This document shows positions 22,648 to 33,507 of a DNA stretch of 64,000 bases, one piece after another. The DNA comes from Nigrospora sphaerica (lineage: Eukaryota > Ascomycota > Sordariomycetes > Amphisphaeriales > Apiosporaceae). The notes beneath the pieces are model-generated. The model saw nothing but the letters and a program-made list of their open reading frames with translations. It was not told the origin of the DNA and ran no database searches. Numbering within the stretch: the stretch's first letter is position 1; each line of letters opens with the position of its first letter. Made by a program: the position numbers and the translations under genes. The DNA is taken from assembly GCA_018287875.1 (NCBI GenBank), contig JAGVVL010000002.1:6138001-6202000 (forward strand), in the 5' to 3' direction.

Positions 22648-24066
22648 TCAGAGGCCCGCCCAGCGACGAACCAAAGGGGCAAAGACGGAAGGCAAAAAGG
22701 GGCCCACGTATCTGATGGTAGAATATGACCAGACCGGAGTTATCCAAAGGAACCATAAGAGCACCCAAATGTAACCCAAGGTCAAGGTGACCGTACGAGG
22801 CAAGAGTGATTCGGACGCCGTCTTCTGGGACAGACTTCGGTAGACGCTCTGCACAGTCTCCTCGAATATGATGGCACCTGCTTGGCTGAAAAAGAACTTG
22901 AACTGCCCAGCTTCGGATTTCGGGATGCCGATGGCCATATCAGAACCATGGTGAATCAAGGCCGAAATGATGAATGCCAACATCAGTCGAGAATACCGAG
23001 ACAGTAAAGTGCCGCGCGGGATCCGGAGGATGCGATCGGAAACCCAATCAGCAGGCCCGGCGACACATTTCCGAAGGCCTTGGTGAATGTGACTTCAACA
23101 GCGTTAGCCGATCGCCTGACTCTGGTGGAATTCGCCAGAGGTCCGGAACCCCAGGGATCAGCACCGATGGAACCTACCTCCAGAATCGGCGGACAGTGTA
23201 CGCATTTCGTAAGTCTCCGTACATGGGAGGCCATGCCTCAACCGGGGTGATGTGCAAAACGACACAGGCGACCGCTATAATGTGGTAGAACAAAACGACG
23301 GTGAGGCAACCACTGAGAAGAAACATGACTGTGGAGATAACACGGAAGACGGCTTCTTCTGCCGTGATTTCCCCCCGCCGAGAAAACAGGGGTACCTTGG
23401 AAGGCGCAATCATATGAGGCTCAGGCGGTGGACCGAGAGAACCAAGATCACTGCATGCCATGGGTTAATGTTTGTTGTGAGGAAATGTGTCTTGGTAATC
23501 ATGTTGGCGATAGCACGAGTTGGGTCAGAATTTGATCGTACTCACATGAACACGTAGCAACCGACAATTATAGTCAGCGCTCGTAGAGTGTATGTCGTTC
23601 GACTTGGCACAGCTCCATCGGCTGCGAATTTCGGAACATCACGGATCTGCCACTTCGTGCCGATTCGCCGCCAATTGCAGAGCAAAGAGGAGGCGCGCAG
23701 ATGCAGGCGCACCGACGACCATCGCCCTGGAAGAAGCCCCGAAGCGACATCCCTGGTTCCCATAGTTTCTATGTCCGCTGCGTCTAGCTTCGAGACGAGC
23801 AGTAGTTCGAAGGAGTGCCAGAACAAGGTCCACGAAGTAGCGGAGAGCAGGAGCAACCAGCCCACGGCGTACTGCTTGGAGACAGTCCATGTTCTGAACG
23901 CGTCAATGAAGAGAGACATCAAGTACGCTAAAAGAGCAACGGAGAGGAAGCGACATAGGGATCCTGCAGGGAGGTAGAGAACCGAGCAGCTGAACGACGC
24001 GACAAATGCGGTGCCGAAGGCGACAGGTCCGACCACCGTACCGCTTGAAATTTGATACAGATCCAT
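22648..24066 (-). CDS. Wax-synthase-like MBOAT membrane acyltransferase
   Basis: Predicted multi-pass endoplasmic reticulum acyltransferase of the wax synthase type. Related fungal proteins acetylate or acylate small alcohols such as terpenoids. Exons 24066-23546, 23450-23178 and 23092-22648 join in frame to 412 residues. Hydrophobic segments include FGTAFVASFSCSVLYLPAG, SVALLAYLMSLFIDAF, WLLLLSATSWTLFWHSFELL, FRVISTVMFLLSGCLTVVLF and LTLGYIWVLLWFLWITPVW. The family signature is assembled across the second intron: DLRNAYTVRRFW then SHIHQGLRKC, followed by LSRYSRLMLAFIISALIHHG with the conserved His near residue 311. The gene is isolated in the A+T-richer island, and no terpene or polyketide synthase lies beside it, so a product cannot be named. 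Confidence 0.85.
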
Positions 24067-25140
24067 GGCGGCGCGAAAACGCGGTATTCAGTGCCCTCGG
24101 GGAGCAGGAAAGTCGCGATGTTAGAAGGAGTTGTGTGATGAAGGCAGAATCCGAAATCGCACGGGTGGAAACTTTCAGCTAACCTCTTCTTGGTGGGACA
24201 AGGTACATAACTCGGTCCACCTCCGATCTGCGAGACGATATGGAGCAAATCAGGTACATATTAGGCTTCACAAATCAGAATTGCTTGCTTTTGCTTGCGG
24301 TCGTTCAACTGCAGAGAGGTGTTTGTCCTCGATTATCAAAGTAATGATAAATTGAATGGTAAAGTTTGTTGATACCGACGTGTTACTAGGTATACGGGGT
24401 CGATAAACAGAGACGCAGCCTAGAGTAACCACATCGCTGGTTGCATTCCAGAAGGGGATTGGAATACCATAGGATGCGCATCGCACAGAACGCAAAGCTG
24501 CCTACAAACGGTGAAAGCTGAAGTGTGCAGTTCTAGCTTGTATTCAGATCAGGGTGGGGAGCTGCTGCTCCTGGGATAACCAGAGGTCCAAACTCTATTC
24601 AGATTATCAGCAGCAGTGCAAGGACGCGATGGCTGCTGGAGCAAAACAAGATGTACTGATGAGGATCGGTTCGGCTAGCTACAATACAAGCAGCAGCATA
24701 GGCCAATCGAGTGGAAGGCACACTGTCCAAAAGGAGCAAATGTGTAAGGCATTTATGCAGCGAGATGTTCCTGGGCCGTCCAATAGAAGCACCCACATAC
24801 CAACCCGCCCTGGAGCTGCGCCGCGCTGTGCTGCAGGAGGCCAACCGTCTTCCATTTGACGGCTTCTCGCGGCAATACGATACGTTGATTTCCAGAACAA
24901 ACATGAACAAATTTCAAGGCGAGTGGCCTATAGTGTGACGCTGTTGCAAACGTATGACTTGCACTGCCGCCTAATTTATCCCCTCCCCCAAAAGAAGACT
25001 TATATTAGCCAAGTTGCAGGACGCGAAGCAATTATCCCTCAGCTCTTCCCCCCCCATCATCCCTCTCTCTTTCGCTTACTTTTTCAAAGCTAACTGTTAC
25101 CTCTTAAAGACTTCGTAGAGTCAACTCACCACTTAGCGAC
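24067..25140. other. Gene-free interval upstream of two divergent genes
   Basis: Divergent promoter space between the MBOAT gene (-) and the next gene (+). The pyrimidine-rich leader ccctctctctttcgctt just before 25141 fits a fungal 5' leader. No other feature is seen. Confidence 0.4.
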
Positions 25141-26268
25141 ATGATAGCCATCTCTGTCAACGACCTGCGGGAGAGCGACTCTCCAGCGGCCATCACTGAC
25201 TTTGAAGCTGTAGCTTCCTACAGCTGGATCGAGGCCGCAACGCCGACCATCGCCGTGCCTGGCATGCCGGCACAATGGTGCGATCCGGGTGCCGCCCGGC
25301 AGCTTCAAAAAGATTCCGGCCTCATCTACATCGCCCAAAACGCAGCCCGGCACCCCGAGAGCCCTTTGGAACCCCTCTTCCGTGCCGTCGAAGTGCTCAA
25401 GCCCGAGTTTGACATGCGCACGGTGGATGTGGTGGCCGATCGAAACAATATTAGGAAGCTTCTAGCCTTCGTAGACCCCTCGACCGACCGCAAGGGCCGG
25501 GAAGCGTTCACTATTAACGTCGAACTCGCGAGCAACACCGTCATATTGTCCCGCACCGAGACCAAAGTCAAGGAGTTCGTTGGGCCCAAGGACTTCGTCG
25601 GGTATGGACATGAATACGAGAAGGAGAGCACCCGTAGTGAGATACCCGAGAGCACCGGCTATCACCGAATCGTGTCGTACGGCTTCGGCGGCCTGCGCCT
25701 TCTCGTCCGCCATGAAGTCGACGGCTACGCTCGAGACGAGCGCGCGGGAACCACTTCGGATACCACGGGCGAAACTACACACATGGATCTTTCCAGTCTG
25801 CTCGGTTCAATGTCTCTTACCAGAAGCGAATCAACGCTGCCCATCACGGCCATTCACAATCATGCAGGCTCCCGGATGTCTATTCGGGAACAGGGTCGTG
25901 TGGTGCCCACCGAGTCGACACTGGAGATCAAGACGAGAGCGATTTCAAGGGCACCAATAGCCGTCAGGGAGGTCGCAGCGCAGCTTTGGGTCTCACAAAC
26001 CCCCAAGCTGGTGCGAGCGTACCACCAGAACGGGGTTTTCCAGCCAGCACGGGTCGAGGATTTCACGGCTCACGTGCAGCTATGGCAGCGGGATCACGAG
26101 CGAAGCCTCAAGAAACTGGCGACGCTACTCGACAAGATCATCGGCGCCGTGAAGGCCCTGAAAGGAAGTGCAGTGATCAGGCGCGCCCAGGGGGCGAACG
26201 TACTGAAGGTGGAGAGAACGGACAGCAAGCCGATGTTGCCCAAGGACTTGTACGGCCGATGGGCCTAA
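25141..26268 (+). CDS. Fungal family often labelled geranylgeranyl pyrophosphate synthetase; function unknown
   Basis: Intronless gene of 375 residues. The N-terminal half matches, from memory, a large fungal family marked by FEAVASYSWIEAATPTIAVPG, a WCDPG-type loop, DSGLIYIAQNAARHPESPLEP, FDMRTVDVVADRNNIRKLL and VSYGFGGLRLLVRHEVDGY. These proteins are commonly annotated as geranylgeranyl pyrophosphate synthetase. This sequence has no DDxxD aspartate motif and no helical isoprenyl-synthase pattern, so that name is not supported. The C-terminal third has VPTESTLEIKTRAISRAPIA, then QLWVSQTPKLVRAYHQNGVF, which resembles the core of a nucleic-acid or nuclease-like fold (a TxxEIKT/K pattern) without proof. 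It ends with a Lys-rich helix. No signal peptide or membrane segment is present, so a cytosolic or nuclear location is likely. Confidence 0.75.
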   Translation: MIAISVNDLRESDSPAAITDFEAVASYSWIEAATPTIAVPGMPAQWCDPGAARQLQKDSGLIYIAQNAARHPESPLEPLFRAVEVLKPEFDMRTVDVVADRNNIRKLLAFVDPSTDRKGREAFTINVELASNTVILSRTETKVKEFVGPKDFVGYGHEYEKESTRSEIPESTGYHRIVSYGFGGLRLLVRHEVDGYARDERAGTTSDTTGETTHMDLSSLLGSMSLTRSESTLPITAIHNHAGSRMSIREQGRVVPTESTLEIKTRAISRAPIAVREVAAQLWVSQTPKLVRAYHQNGVFQPARVEDFTAHVQLWQRDHERSLKKLATLLDKIIGAVKALKGSAVIRRAQGANVLKVERTDSKPMLPKDLYGRWA

Positions 26269-26760
26269 ACTTGAGCGCAAGAAGCCCTGTGGGAAACAGC
26301 GCCTAGAGGCCACCTCGTTTGGGTAGGGCAGCAAGAAGGCATTTCCAGTTGGTGGGATTGCGTAGCTTTGGTGAACTCTGGAAGCATCAGAAAAATGGCT
26401 ATTCTGAGACAGGAACGGCAGAACATGAAGTTCGTCTCCGTGTATTGGCTGTCTTAGTTCGTCGCGTACCTGCCTGGGTACGTCCATACGTGAGGTCCCC
26501 TGAGCGCGCCGGATTACTTAGTCCGGTATGTGGGGGTGGTATGGATTGTTTGGCCGCACCGACTCCAGTTGACGTCAGTGATCGCATGAACGGGAAATAG
26601 CAGGTGAAATACAATCGCTCGCAGCTCGATCCTCTTGCCCTACATCATCGATTTATTTTCGTTGAAGAGGCAGCGCGGGTCCTCACAAGTGTCAGACCTC
26701 AACTGTGAAAAACACCACATCCGGGAGACCCTACTCTTCTCCCACCCCGTTTGCCTTCCA
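26269..26760. other. Short intergenic region
   Basis: About 490 bases between two plus-strand genes, holding the terminator of one and the promoter of the next. No feature is recognised. Confidence 0.4.
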
Positions 26761-27645
26761 ATGTTCCGGAGCACGATCTGCGGTGCCGTCAGATTGTCCC
26801 CACGTCATTGCTCCCGCCTACACTGCCAGAGCCAGCGCGCGCCTGTTTGCTTCCCGGCTTCGCGCACGAATCTCTTCTTCAACGGCGCCCAACCGCGCTT
26901 CTGCTCGTCGGCCAGGATGGACCCCGAATCGACCACGTCGGACGCACAGCCGCCGCTGCGCCCGCCGTATCAACACGTCGAGGGCTTCGAGAAGAAGCTC
27001 GAGGGCAGCTGCCACTGCGGGCGCGTCAAGTACTGGCTCAAGCGGGAGAAGCCGCTGAACGCCAAATACTGCCACTGCCATGGCTGTCAGGTGCTGCACG
27101 GTATGTGAAACTTTCTTTCCGCCGCTCTAGGATGGGGATGGGGGGGGGCGATGGCGCCGGCGCGACGTGATGCCCCATGGGGGAGAGACAGAAAGACAAA
27201 ATAAAAAAGAACCGAAACTGACACGCCCACCACGGCCAGGCGCACCCTTTCAGTGGGCCGCCATTTTTCACAAGGACGACATGATGTTCGAGAACGGCAC
27301 GGAGAACCTGGCCTTCTACCAGTCGGGCAAACGGGTTCTGGGCCACGACCTGCCCTGCAAGGTCAGCTGCACCTATTGCCGCACGCCCATTTTTGACGAG
27401 GGACGCCGCATGGCTTTACTCTTCCCCACGCTGCTCAAGTTCAAGGACAAGCAGGCGCGGGATCTGTTCTATCCAGAGTATGTTCCAGGCCCACCTTTTC
27501 CCTGGGGCGGAAGCAATCGTTACTAAGATGATGGCGCAGGTGTCATATCTTCTACTCGCAGCGATGCGTGGATATCCCAGACGGCAAGCCGAAATGGGAT
27601 GGCTTGGACGCCGAGAAGAGCTTACTCCTGGACGATCGCCCATGA
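26761..27645 (+). CDS. GFA-domain (glutathione-dependent formaldehyde-activating type) zinc protein
   Basis: Predicted zinc-binding protein of the GFA/CENP-V fold. Exons 26761-27100, 27240-27477 and 27540-27645 join in frame to 227 residues. Zinc ligands are Cys84 and Cys86 in GSCHCGRVKY, Cys104/106/109 in YCHCHGCQVLHG, and Cys157/160 in SCTYCRTPIFD. WAAIFHKDDM and YQSGKRVLGHDLP are typical internal blocks. The exon 3 end, CHIFYSQRCVDIPDGKPKW, matches the common C-terminus (YxxRxxDxxDGxPKW). The first 52 residues are Arg- and Ser-rich without acids and could target mitochondria. A shorter start at 26917 (MDPESTTSD) is equally possible. Members of this fold are often called formaldehyde-activating, but the substrate is unknown for most fungal copies. 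Confidence 0.88.
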
Positions 27646-27884
27646 CCACATCCAAAGCTGGATGTTTTGATGTTGGATTAAGCGCCATGCAAAGCGGCTT
27701 GAGCGAGGCGTATGGAAAAAATTAGGGCGGCGGTCAGAACCAGCTTGTATAGTTGTGTATGGCTGAAAACTAAAATCTAATCTGTATTAGAGACCCAGCC
27801 GGGCTCTTTCTTCTGCTCAAGGCTATATGACTTGGGAATACGAGGAACATGAGAGAAATATGGTACAGGGGCCGGGCGGACTAT
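27646..27884. other. Convergent 3' flanks
   Basis: A 239-base gap between the GFA gene stop and the reductase gene stop on the other strand. It should contain both polyadenylation regions. The A+T-rich stretch ctaaaatctaatctgtatt at 27769-27787 is a candidate. Confidence 0.35.
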
Positions 27885-29059
27885 CTACATCATGGCGTGG
27901 CCGTCAATGCCGATGACCTTGCCGTTGACCCAACCACCGTCGTTGGAGGCCAGGAAGCACACGACACGGGCAATGTCGATGGGGAGACCGACACGGTGCA
28001 GGGGCGACCAGGTGGCAGCGTACTGGCATGTGTTAGCGGGGGATCGGAAGTTTTCGCGGGGGACAAAGGAGCGACCTACCTCATCGACAGCCTCGTCGTT
28101 CAGGTTGGCACCGTCGGGGATGTACTCGCGGCAGACCTCGTGGTACATGTCGGTCTTGATACCGCCGGGGGCGATGCAGTTGACGGTGATCTTCTTGTCG
28201 CCAAAGTCGACGGCCATGCAGCGCACAAAGGTCTCAATGGTGCCCTTGCTGCCCGAGTAGATGGCGTGCTTGGGGACACCCTTGGCCTGGCCGGTGATGG
28301 AGCCCATGAGGATGACGCGGCCGCCGACCTCGAGGTGCTTGTAGGCCTCGCGGGCGACGAAGAACTGACCGCGCGTGTTGATGTGGAAGACGCGGTCGAA
28401 CTCCTCGGGCGTGACGTCCTTAACGTGGCCGAAGGAGACGACGCCGCTGTTGGAGCAGACAATGTCGAGCTTTCCCCACAGCTTGACGGCCTCGGCGAAC
28501 ATCTTGACGATCTGGTCGACGTCGGAGACGTTGGCCTTGATGGAGGCGGCGTCGGATCCACCCTTCTTGATGGCGGCGACGACCTCCTCGGCCGAGTCGC
28601 GGCTGTTGGCATAGTTGACAATCACCTTGGCGCCGCGGCGGCCGAGCTCCATGGCCATCTCGCGACCGATACCACGGCCTGCGGATACTGCGTTAGCCTC
28701 GTGCCGTTGCGGGGGCGAGTTCGCCGATGATAGCGATATGTTCTCGCATCCACCCGACTTGGACAGCCGGGACGGCCTCCCATTGGATGGGGGGCGTGGC
28801 TACGGAAGTCCGACGGGGGTGGATAGTGCCCAGAAAAGGAAGGCGGGGCCCAACCGTGTCGATCACCCATTGGAGGGGTCCTCAACAGGGTAAAAGGGGG
28901 GGTATAACCGCCCCGGACAAGGGCGAGGGCGAGAGAAGACGACTTACCGGCACCCGTGACGAGAGCAACCTTGCCCTCGAGCGAAGCCGAGGCCAAACCC
29001 AGGGGACCGGGAATGGCATCGTACTTGCTGCCAGTGCGCTCGGAGGTGATACCAGGCAT
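27885..29059 (-). CDS. Tri-/tetrahydroxynaphthalene reductase (SDR), DHN-melanin type
   Basis: NADPH-dependent short-chain dehydrogenase that reduces hydroxynaphthalenes in DHN-melanin synthesis. Exons 29059-28948, 28678-28080 and 28022-27885 join in frame to 282 residues. The N-terminus [20 protein letters not shown] is characteristic. The cofactor motif TGAGRGIG spans the first intron at residues 35-42. The catalytic triad falls at Ser164 (MGSITGQ), Tyr178 and Lys182 (YSGSK). These are the positions known for the rice-blast trihydroxynaphthalene reductase. The C-terminus is [11 protein letters not shown] terminal Met is the feature associated with the trihydroxynaphthalene enzyme, whereas Ile is found in the tetrahydroxynaphthalene enzyme. 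The 269-base first intron is long for this window. No melanin PKS or scytalone dehydratase is adjacent. Confidence 0.93.
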
Positions 29060-31715
29060 CTTGAAGGTGGGTAGGATGTGAGAAGGTGGGTTTCGTGTTT
29101 TTTTTGGTGAGGAGATGGAAGTGAGTGATCTGTCTGGTATGGTGCTGCTGGCGGCTGGTTGCTGGCGGATGAGCTGGTTGAACATTTCCGGCAGAGTCGT
29201 GAGGACCGGATCGCTTATATAGCACATTCTCGGCCATCCGTCTGACTGTAGGGAGCCAGGCCAACCCTCCAGCCCCCGACCCCGTCCGGCCGCTTTGGGC
29301 GCAGGGCTCCCGGCCGGCGGACAAGATTTGGAGAAGTCGCGGAGCGAAGCAAGTTGGACGGACACACAGTATGACCAGACACGCCTTTCGCGCCCTTCCC
29401 CCCTCCTTTACCCGAGAGGCGAGAAGGACGAGGCCCTGGCCAAGACCAGCATACCCACGAACGGATCATAGCCAAGACTAGATTTAGAGTTGCTGGCTGG
29501 GGGGGCGTTCTGGAGGAGAGGGCTGCTCAGCTCGAACCCCGTCTCCGTCTCACGCGCCCTCGTTCCTTCCGAGTGGCCCCCCCGCCTCCCCCAAAAGTGT
29601 CCGGACACGCTCCGGTTGAGGGTTCAGATCTCAGGGAAGAAGGCGACTGCTGTTCTGACGTCCGGCGCACAGTGCCGCCCGGTCCTCACGCGCCCCTCTT
29701 CGCTCCCCCGTCCTTCGACTTTGTCTCGCTCTTTTTACTTCTCTCTTGCCCTCGCTCTCCGGTCGGGCCCACTACTTTCACGGACCAGACCATCTACCTC
29801 CAAGCTTGGCCGGCCTGTTGCGTTTTGCCGCCACGGGACCCGGCGAGGGACAATTGGGTTCGAGAGGACGCCGGTATTTCCTTTACGTCGGCCTTCTGAT
29901 TTCTTTTCTTTTTTCCTTCGCCCTATCCTCGCCTCGCGTCCCATGGTTAAACCGCCGTCCGTTGCCCGTGGCGCTATCACCGGTCGCCCGTTCATCGCTT
30001 TTCCCCCACCAGCTTCTCTCGTGCCGCATAGCTCGGCCTTGGTATATCGCGAACGGTCCTTCCCCCCCTCCCCGCGACCGCATACCCACTCGCACCTGCC
30101 GCCTCTGCAACGCTCGCGAGCGGTTGGTCCGCGCCAGACCGTTATCGGCTTGTCGCGTCGACTTGCCCGGGACCGAGCACGAGGTTTAAAAAAAAAGTAC
30201 ATGCTGTGTTTATCTAGGTGGGCGCTTGGCATGCACAACGCATCCACTGCCCGCCACGCAAATGGCTGATCTTCCGCCGCAAAAAGCATCGTCTTGTCAA
30301 CGCGCAGTACGGACGCCTGCACTGGTCGGCTGCTGTTCAGTATTGGCGTGCGACACAACAAAAACCTAACACCGACACTGGAACTGTGAGCGTCGCCGAG
30401 CTCCGTATCGCCTGCGAGAATGGAACTGGGCGTCGTCCTTCTATACCGTCCACTCCCAGTCATTTACCCGACAGGTATGCGCTTGTAGCAATGGGTGCGT
30501 GTGTGCGTGGCTCTGGCCTACGGTGCCAACGCTAACCCAATTCACAAGTGCACCGTTTTGCTGCACGATATGTGCTCGTCCCCTTCCCGGGGGTTCTAGT
30601 TTTCCTTCGGTCCGGGTATAATTCCTTTTCCAGTGGTTGGACTGTTCAAGAAACACCGCCTGAGCCGTCTATCCCTCCTCCATGCAGCACTTCACACCTT
30701 GCCGTAGCTGCATCTAAGAACTACTCAACCGCCGTAAAGCGAAGCCTCCTTGACCCCATCACGGCCCGAGACTTACGGTCTGCGAGTGCGCCTGGCCAAC
30801 CGGCTATCAGCAGCCACGCGGTCAACTCACCGCCCCCATCCCGCGGGCCTGGAGGGAGGCTGAGCCGGTGAAGAAGGCAACCTAGACATTGCGGATAGTG
30901 CTCTGTTCAGCATTATGGAGCGCCCCACGGTCCGGCCAGCCCGCCAAGGACGGCAGATAGCCAGACTGTCGGAATGCCTTCTTGATTGGCGGAGTCTGGC
31001 CCAACGCAGCAGTATTCCACGTGAGCTTTCTCGGCCAGGAACGACCGGCGGATGGGCACAGGGCCGCGACAGCGCAAGCGCGTGTCTGAGGAAAGGGGGG
31101 GGCGTCTGGCATGACGACGAACGCAGCCCCCCTCCCAAGACCATGTCAACATGCAGACATAGGGAAGAAACGGTGGCTTGCGCGTCAAACCCCGCAAGCC
31201 GTGTCTCTCGATCCCACTTATACAGCATGACCAGCCCTCCACGATACCCGCTCTACGGCTGCACGGCACTTCCCCCTTTCGAGCCGCGACTACCGGTGAG
31301 ATGGCCATGCGGCATCCGTCCATCAAACGCGCAAACGGGAATAGCCGTGCACACACACGAGCGAGGGCACAGAATGGTCTCAAACAGCCAGCAAGGTGGG
31401 GTGGAAGAAGGGCTGCCCCGCTTCCCCAGTCTGGTCCCGTGTCTCGGGCCGGAGCCTCTTCCGAGCCGACATGGATGAGGTGGCACTGGACGGCGTGCAG
31501 CTTTTCCGGGGCACTGGCCCGGGGGGCGGTTCTTTCTTGCACCGCCCACAAACCGGCCGTTTATATCCACCTGGGCCGTGGAGGCGAACATGTGCTTCCC
31601 TACGGACCTGGGTCTCCTGGGTTACATAACCGGCCATGCCTCCCCTAGCCCCGTACCCTTGCGCCCCATATAGGGGCGCAGGTTCAAGGCCAAATTCCCA
31701 ACCAGACAAACCGTT
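29060..31715. other. Long gene-free interval
   Basis: The right flank of the reductase holds its promoter. Further right, G+C-rich sequence has long open frames on both strands (for example 29490-30269 + and 30913-31551 -) that lack domains and splice-supported partners. Composition of those frames is Arg/Pro/Ser-rich, as expected from chance. No gene is supported. Confidence 0.45.
29214..29221 (-). promoter_or_regulatory. Candidate TATA box of the naphthol reductase gene
   Basis: Minus-strand TATATAAG lies about 155 bases upstream of the ATG at 29059. The call rests on motif and spacing only. Confidence 0.45.
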
Positions 31716-33507
31716 TTACAAGGCCAGCCACAGAGTGACGAGAGCGGCCAATCCCGACGCCCCAACGGTCTCTCCCCGAGCCAAACCTTTGGCTCCCGAC
31801 TCGGGTACGCTGGAGGGTGGGGAAGAGGGCTCGGGGCTCGCCTCGTCCGCAGACCCCGACGCGGCTCGGTCCGATGGCCTGGGCGCGGCCCCGGAGCCCG
31901 CGCCGTCGGTGGACGGGGCTGGGGATTCGCGGGCCGAGCCGCCGGTCTCGGGGGTCGGGGTCGAGGTCGGGCTCGGCCCGCCCGTGGAGTCAGGGTAGTA
32001 GTAGGAGATCCAGGTGGAGCACGACTCGTAGCACGTGTGGGTGCCCATGAAGACGGTGCTCGAGACGTAGACGGGCGGCGCGTACAGGGTGCCGCCCTCG
32101 TAGTCCCAGCGGTGGGTGACGGGGAACTCGGGCTCTTCCTGCCGCTTGTCCCAGCCGAACCCGGCCGAGTGCGTGCGCATCGGCACGTCCCTGCCCGACA
32201 GCGCCGCCACCGACGTCGCGAAGCAGTCCGGCGGCGGGTACTGGAAAACGCCGTACCGCTGCCCGTCGTGAACCGTGGTGACATCCTGTCCAAAGTCGTA
32301 GGAGGGCTTGGCCTCGAAGTCATACGCGCTGTGGGAAGAAGGGTCAGCGAGTGCGGGGGGCATCTCACCCGGGGGGGCCGAGGGAAGGGGGGAGGTTCAT
32401 ATTTACTCAGGGCAGCAGCGGACTTGATGGTAGACGGCGTCGTAGTAGCCGACGGTGTAGAGGTGCGTGTCGTAGGCCGGGCGGGTGCTGGTCAGGACAG
32501 CCGTGTAGCCGGCGGGGCAGGCGGCGTAGTAGGAACCATCGGCGTCGGACGGGGCCGGGGGTGCGCACGACGAGGCGGCGCCGAACTCGTTGCCGCCGAC
32601 CTGGGTAACGGCGCAGCGCAGCCAGGCGGGCCTGCTGTCGGGGTACCGGCGGCCCGGTGCCGACGTGACGTAGCAGCTCGTCGTCACGGACCAGACGTTG
32701 GCGGGGTCGGTGCAGTCGGGCGGCGGCGTAAAGCGGGCCGTCGCCGGCGCCGCCACGGGCGCGTCGGCGAACGTCGCCGTGAAGGCCGCCGGGCAGTCGC
32801 CGCCCCAGCACGTCGAATGCGCCGCGTACCCGCCGTAGTACTCGGTCGCCGTCACCGTCACGGCGCCGGCGTACAACACCGCGTCGTCGGCCCACGTTGT
32901 CGTCGTCGTCGTCTCCTCGGCGTCGCGCGCCGCCCCCGCCACCGTCACCGTCACCACCGACGAGCGCAGTACCTCGACCGACGTCGCAATGCAGCCCGGC
33001 CGGTCCAGCGGTCGGTAATTCACCGTCCACCCGTCCCCCTTCGTCGAGTACGGGTTGCGGTACCAGTCGTGGTGGTACGAGTAGGCGCTTCAATCACGAA
33101 TCAGCAGGGTCGGTACCCACGATCCACCTCGGGCAACCGAGGACGGGCGCCCCGGCCGGCCCCCCGTAAACATACTCTGGGCAGCAGATGGTCGTGACGG
33201 CGATGCCCCCGTCGGGGTCCCGCGAGGGGGCGTAGAACTCATCGTCGTCCCTCCAGGTGACGGCTGCCGTGAAGCTGGCGGGACAGCCCGTGTAGTACGT
33301 CGGCCCGGCGCCCCGCCCCGTATCCGGATAGCACGGGTCCAAGTCGCGGCCGGTCCGCGGGCGGCCGTGGTGGGCGAACGAACAGGGCTCCAGGCTCGCC
33401 GGAACCGAGGCGTCGTCGCGGCAGGGGCCCTCGAGCAGCCAAAGGTTGGACGGCGCGAAGCACGTCGGGTCCGGCTGGAACACGGTCGTGACGGCGGCGG
33501 ACCCCAT
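31716..33507 (-). CDS. Modular Cys-rich surface protein with C-terminal GPI signal
   Basis: Exons 33507-33176, 33087-32407 and 32328-31716 join in frame to 541 residues. It is built from repeated modules of a fungal type that runs VTTVF-x-P-x-P-x-C ... CYPD ... YYTGCPASFTA ... TICCPE. Module 1 fills exon 1. Exon 2 carries a related stretch (CWGGDCPAAFTATF) and then a full module from FTPPPDCTDPANVW to VRCCPE. Exon 3 carries a partial module (QYPPPDCFATS). Both introns interrupt the codon after CCP in the same phase. Residues about 455-515 form a Ser/Pro/Thr/Glu-rich stalk, and the last residues (GASGLAALVTLWLAL) are a GPI-transfer signal. No signal peptide is visible at the chosen start (MGSAAVTTVFQPDP), so an upstream coding exon in about 33600-33850 may be missing. 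Function is unknown; a cell-surface role is inferred. Confidence 0.75.

Noticed and set aside
24554..24859. Small plus-strand Ser/Gln-rich open frame in the A+T-richer region
   Set aside because: No promoter context, no motif and strong overlap with minus-strand frames. Composition reflects local CAG-type sequence.
29490..30463. Long open frames on both strands right of the naphthol reductase
   Set aside because: Arg/Ser/Pro-rich chance translations in G+C-rich DNA without any family feature.
30913..31551. 212-codon minus-strand open frame
   Set aside because: No domain and no splice support, and it overlaps other equally long frames on both strands.
32037..33197. 386-codon plus-strand frame over the modular surface protein
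   Set aside because: Antisense shadow. The minus strand shows repeated Cys modules, matching intron phases and a GPI signal.
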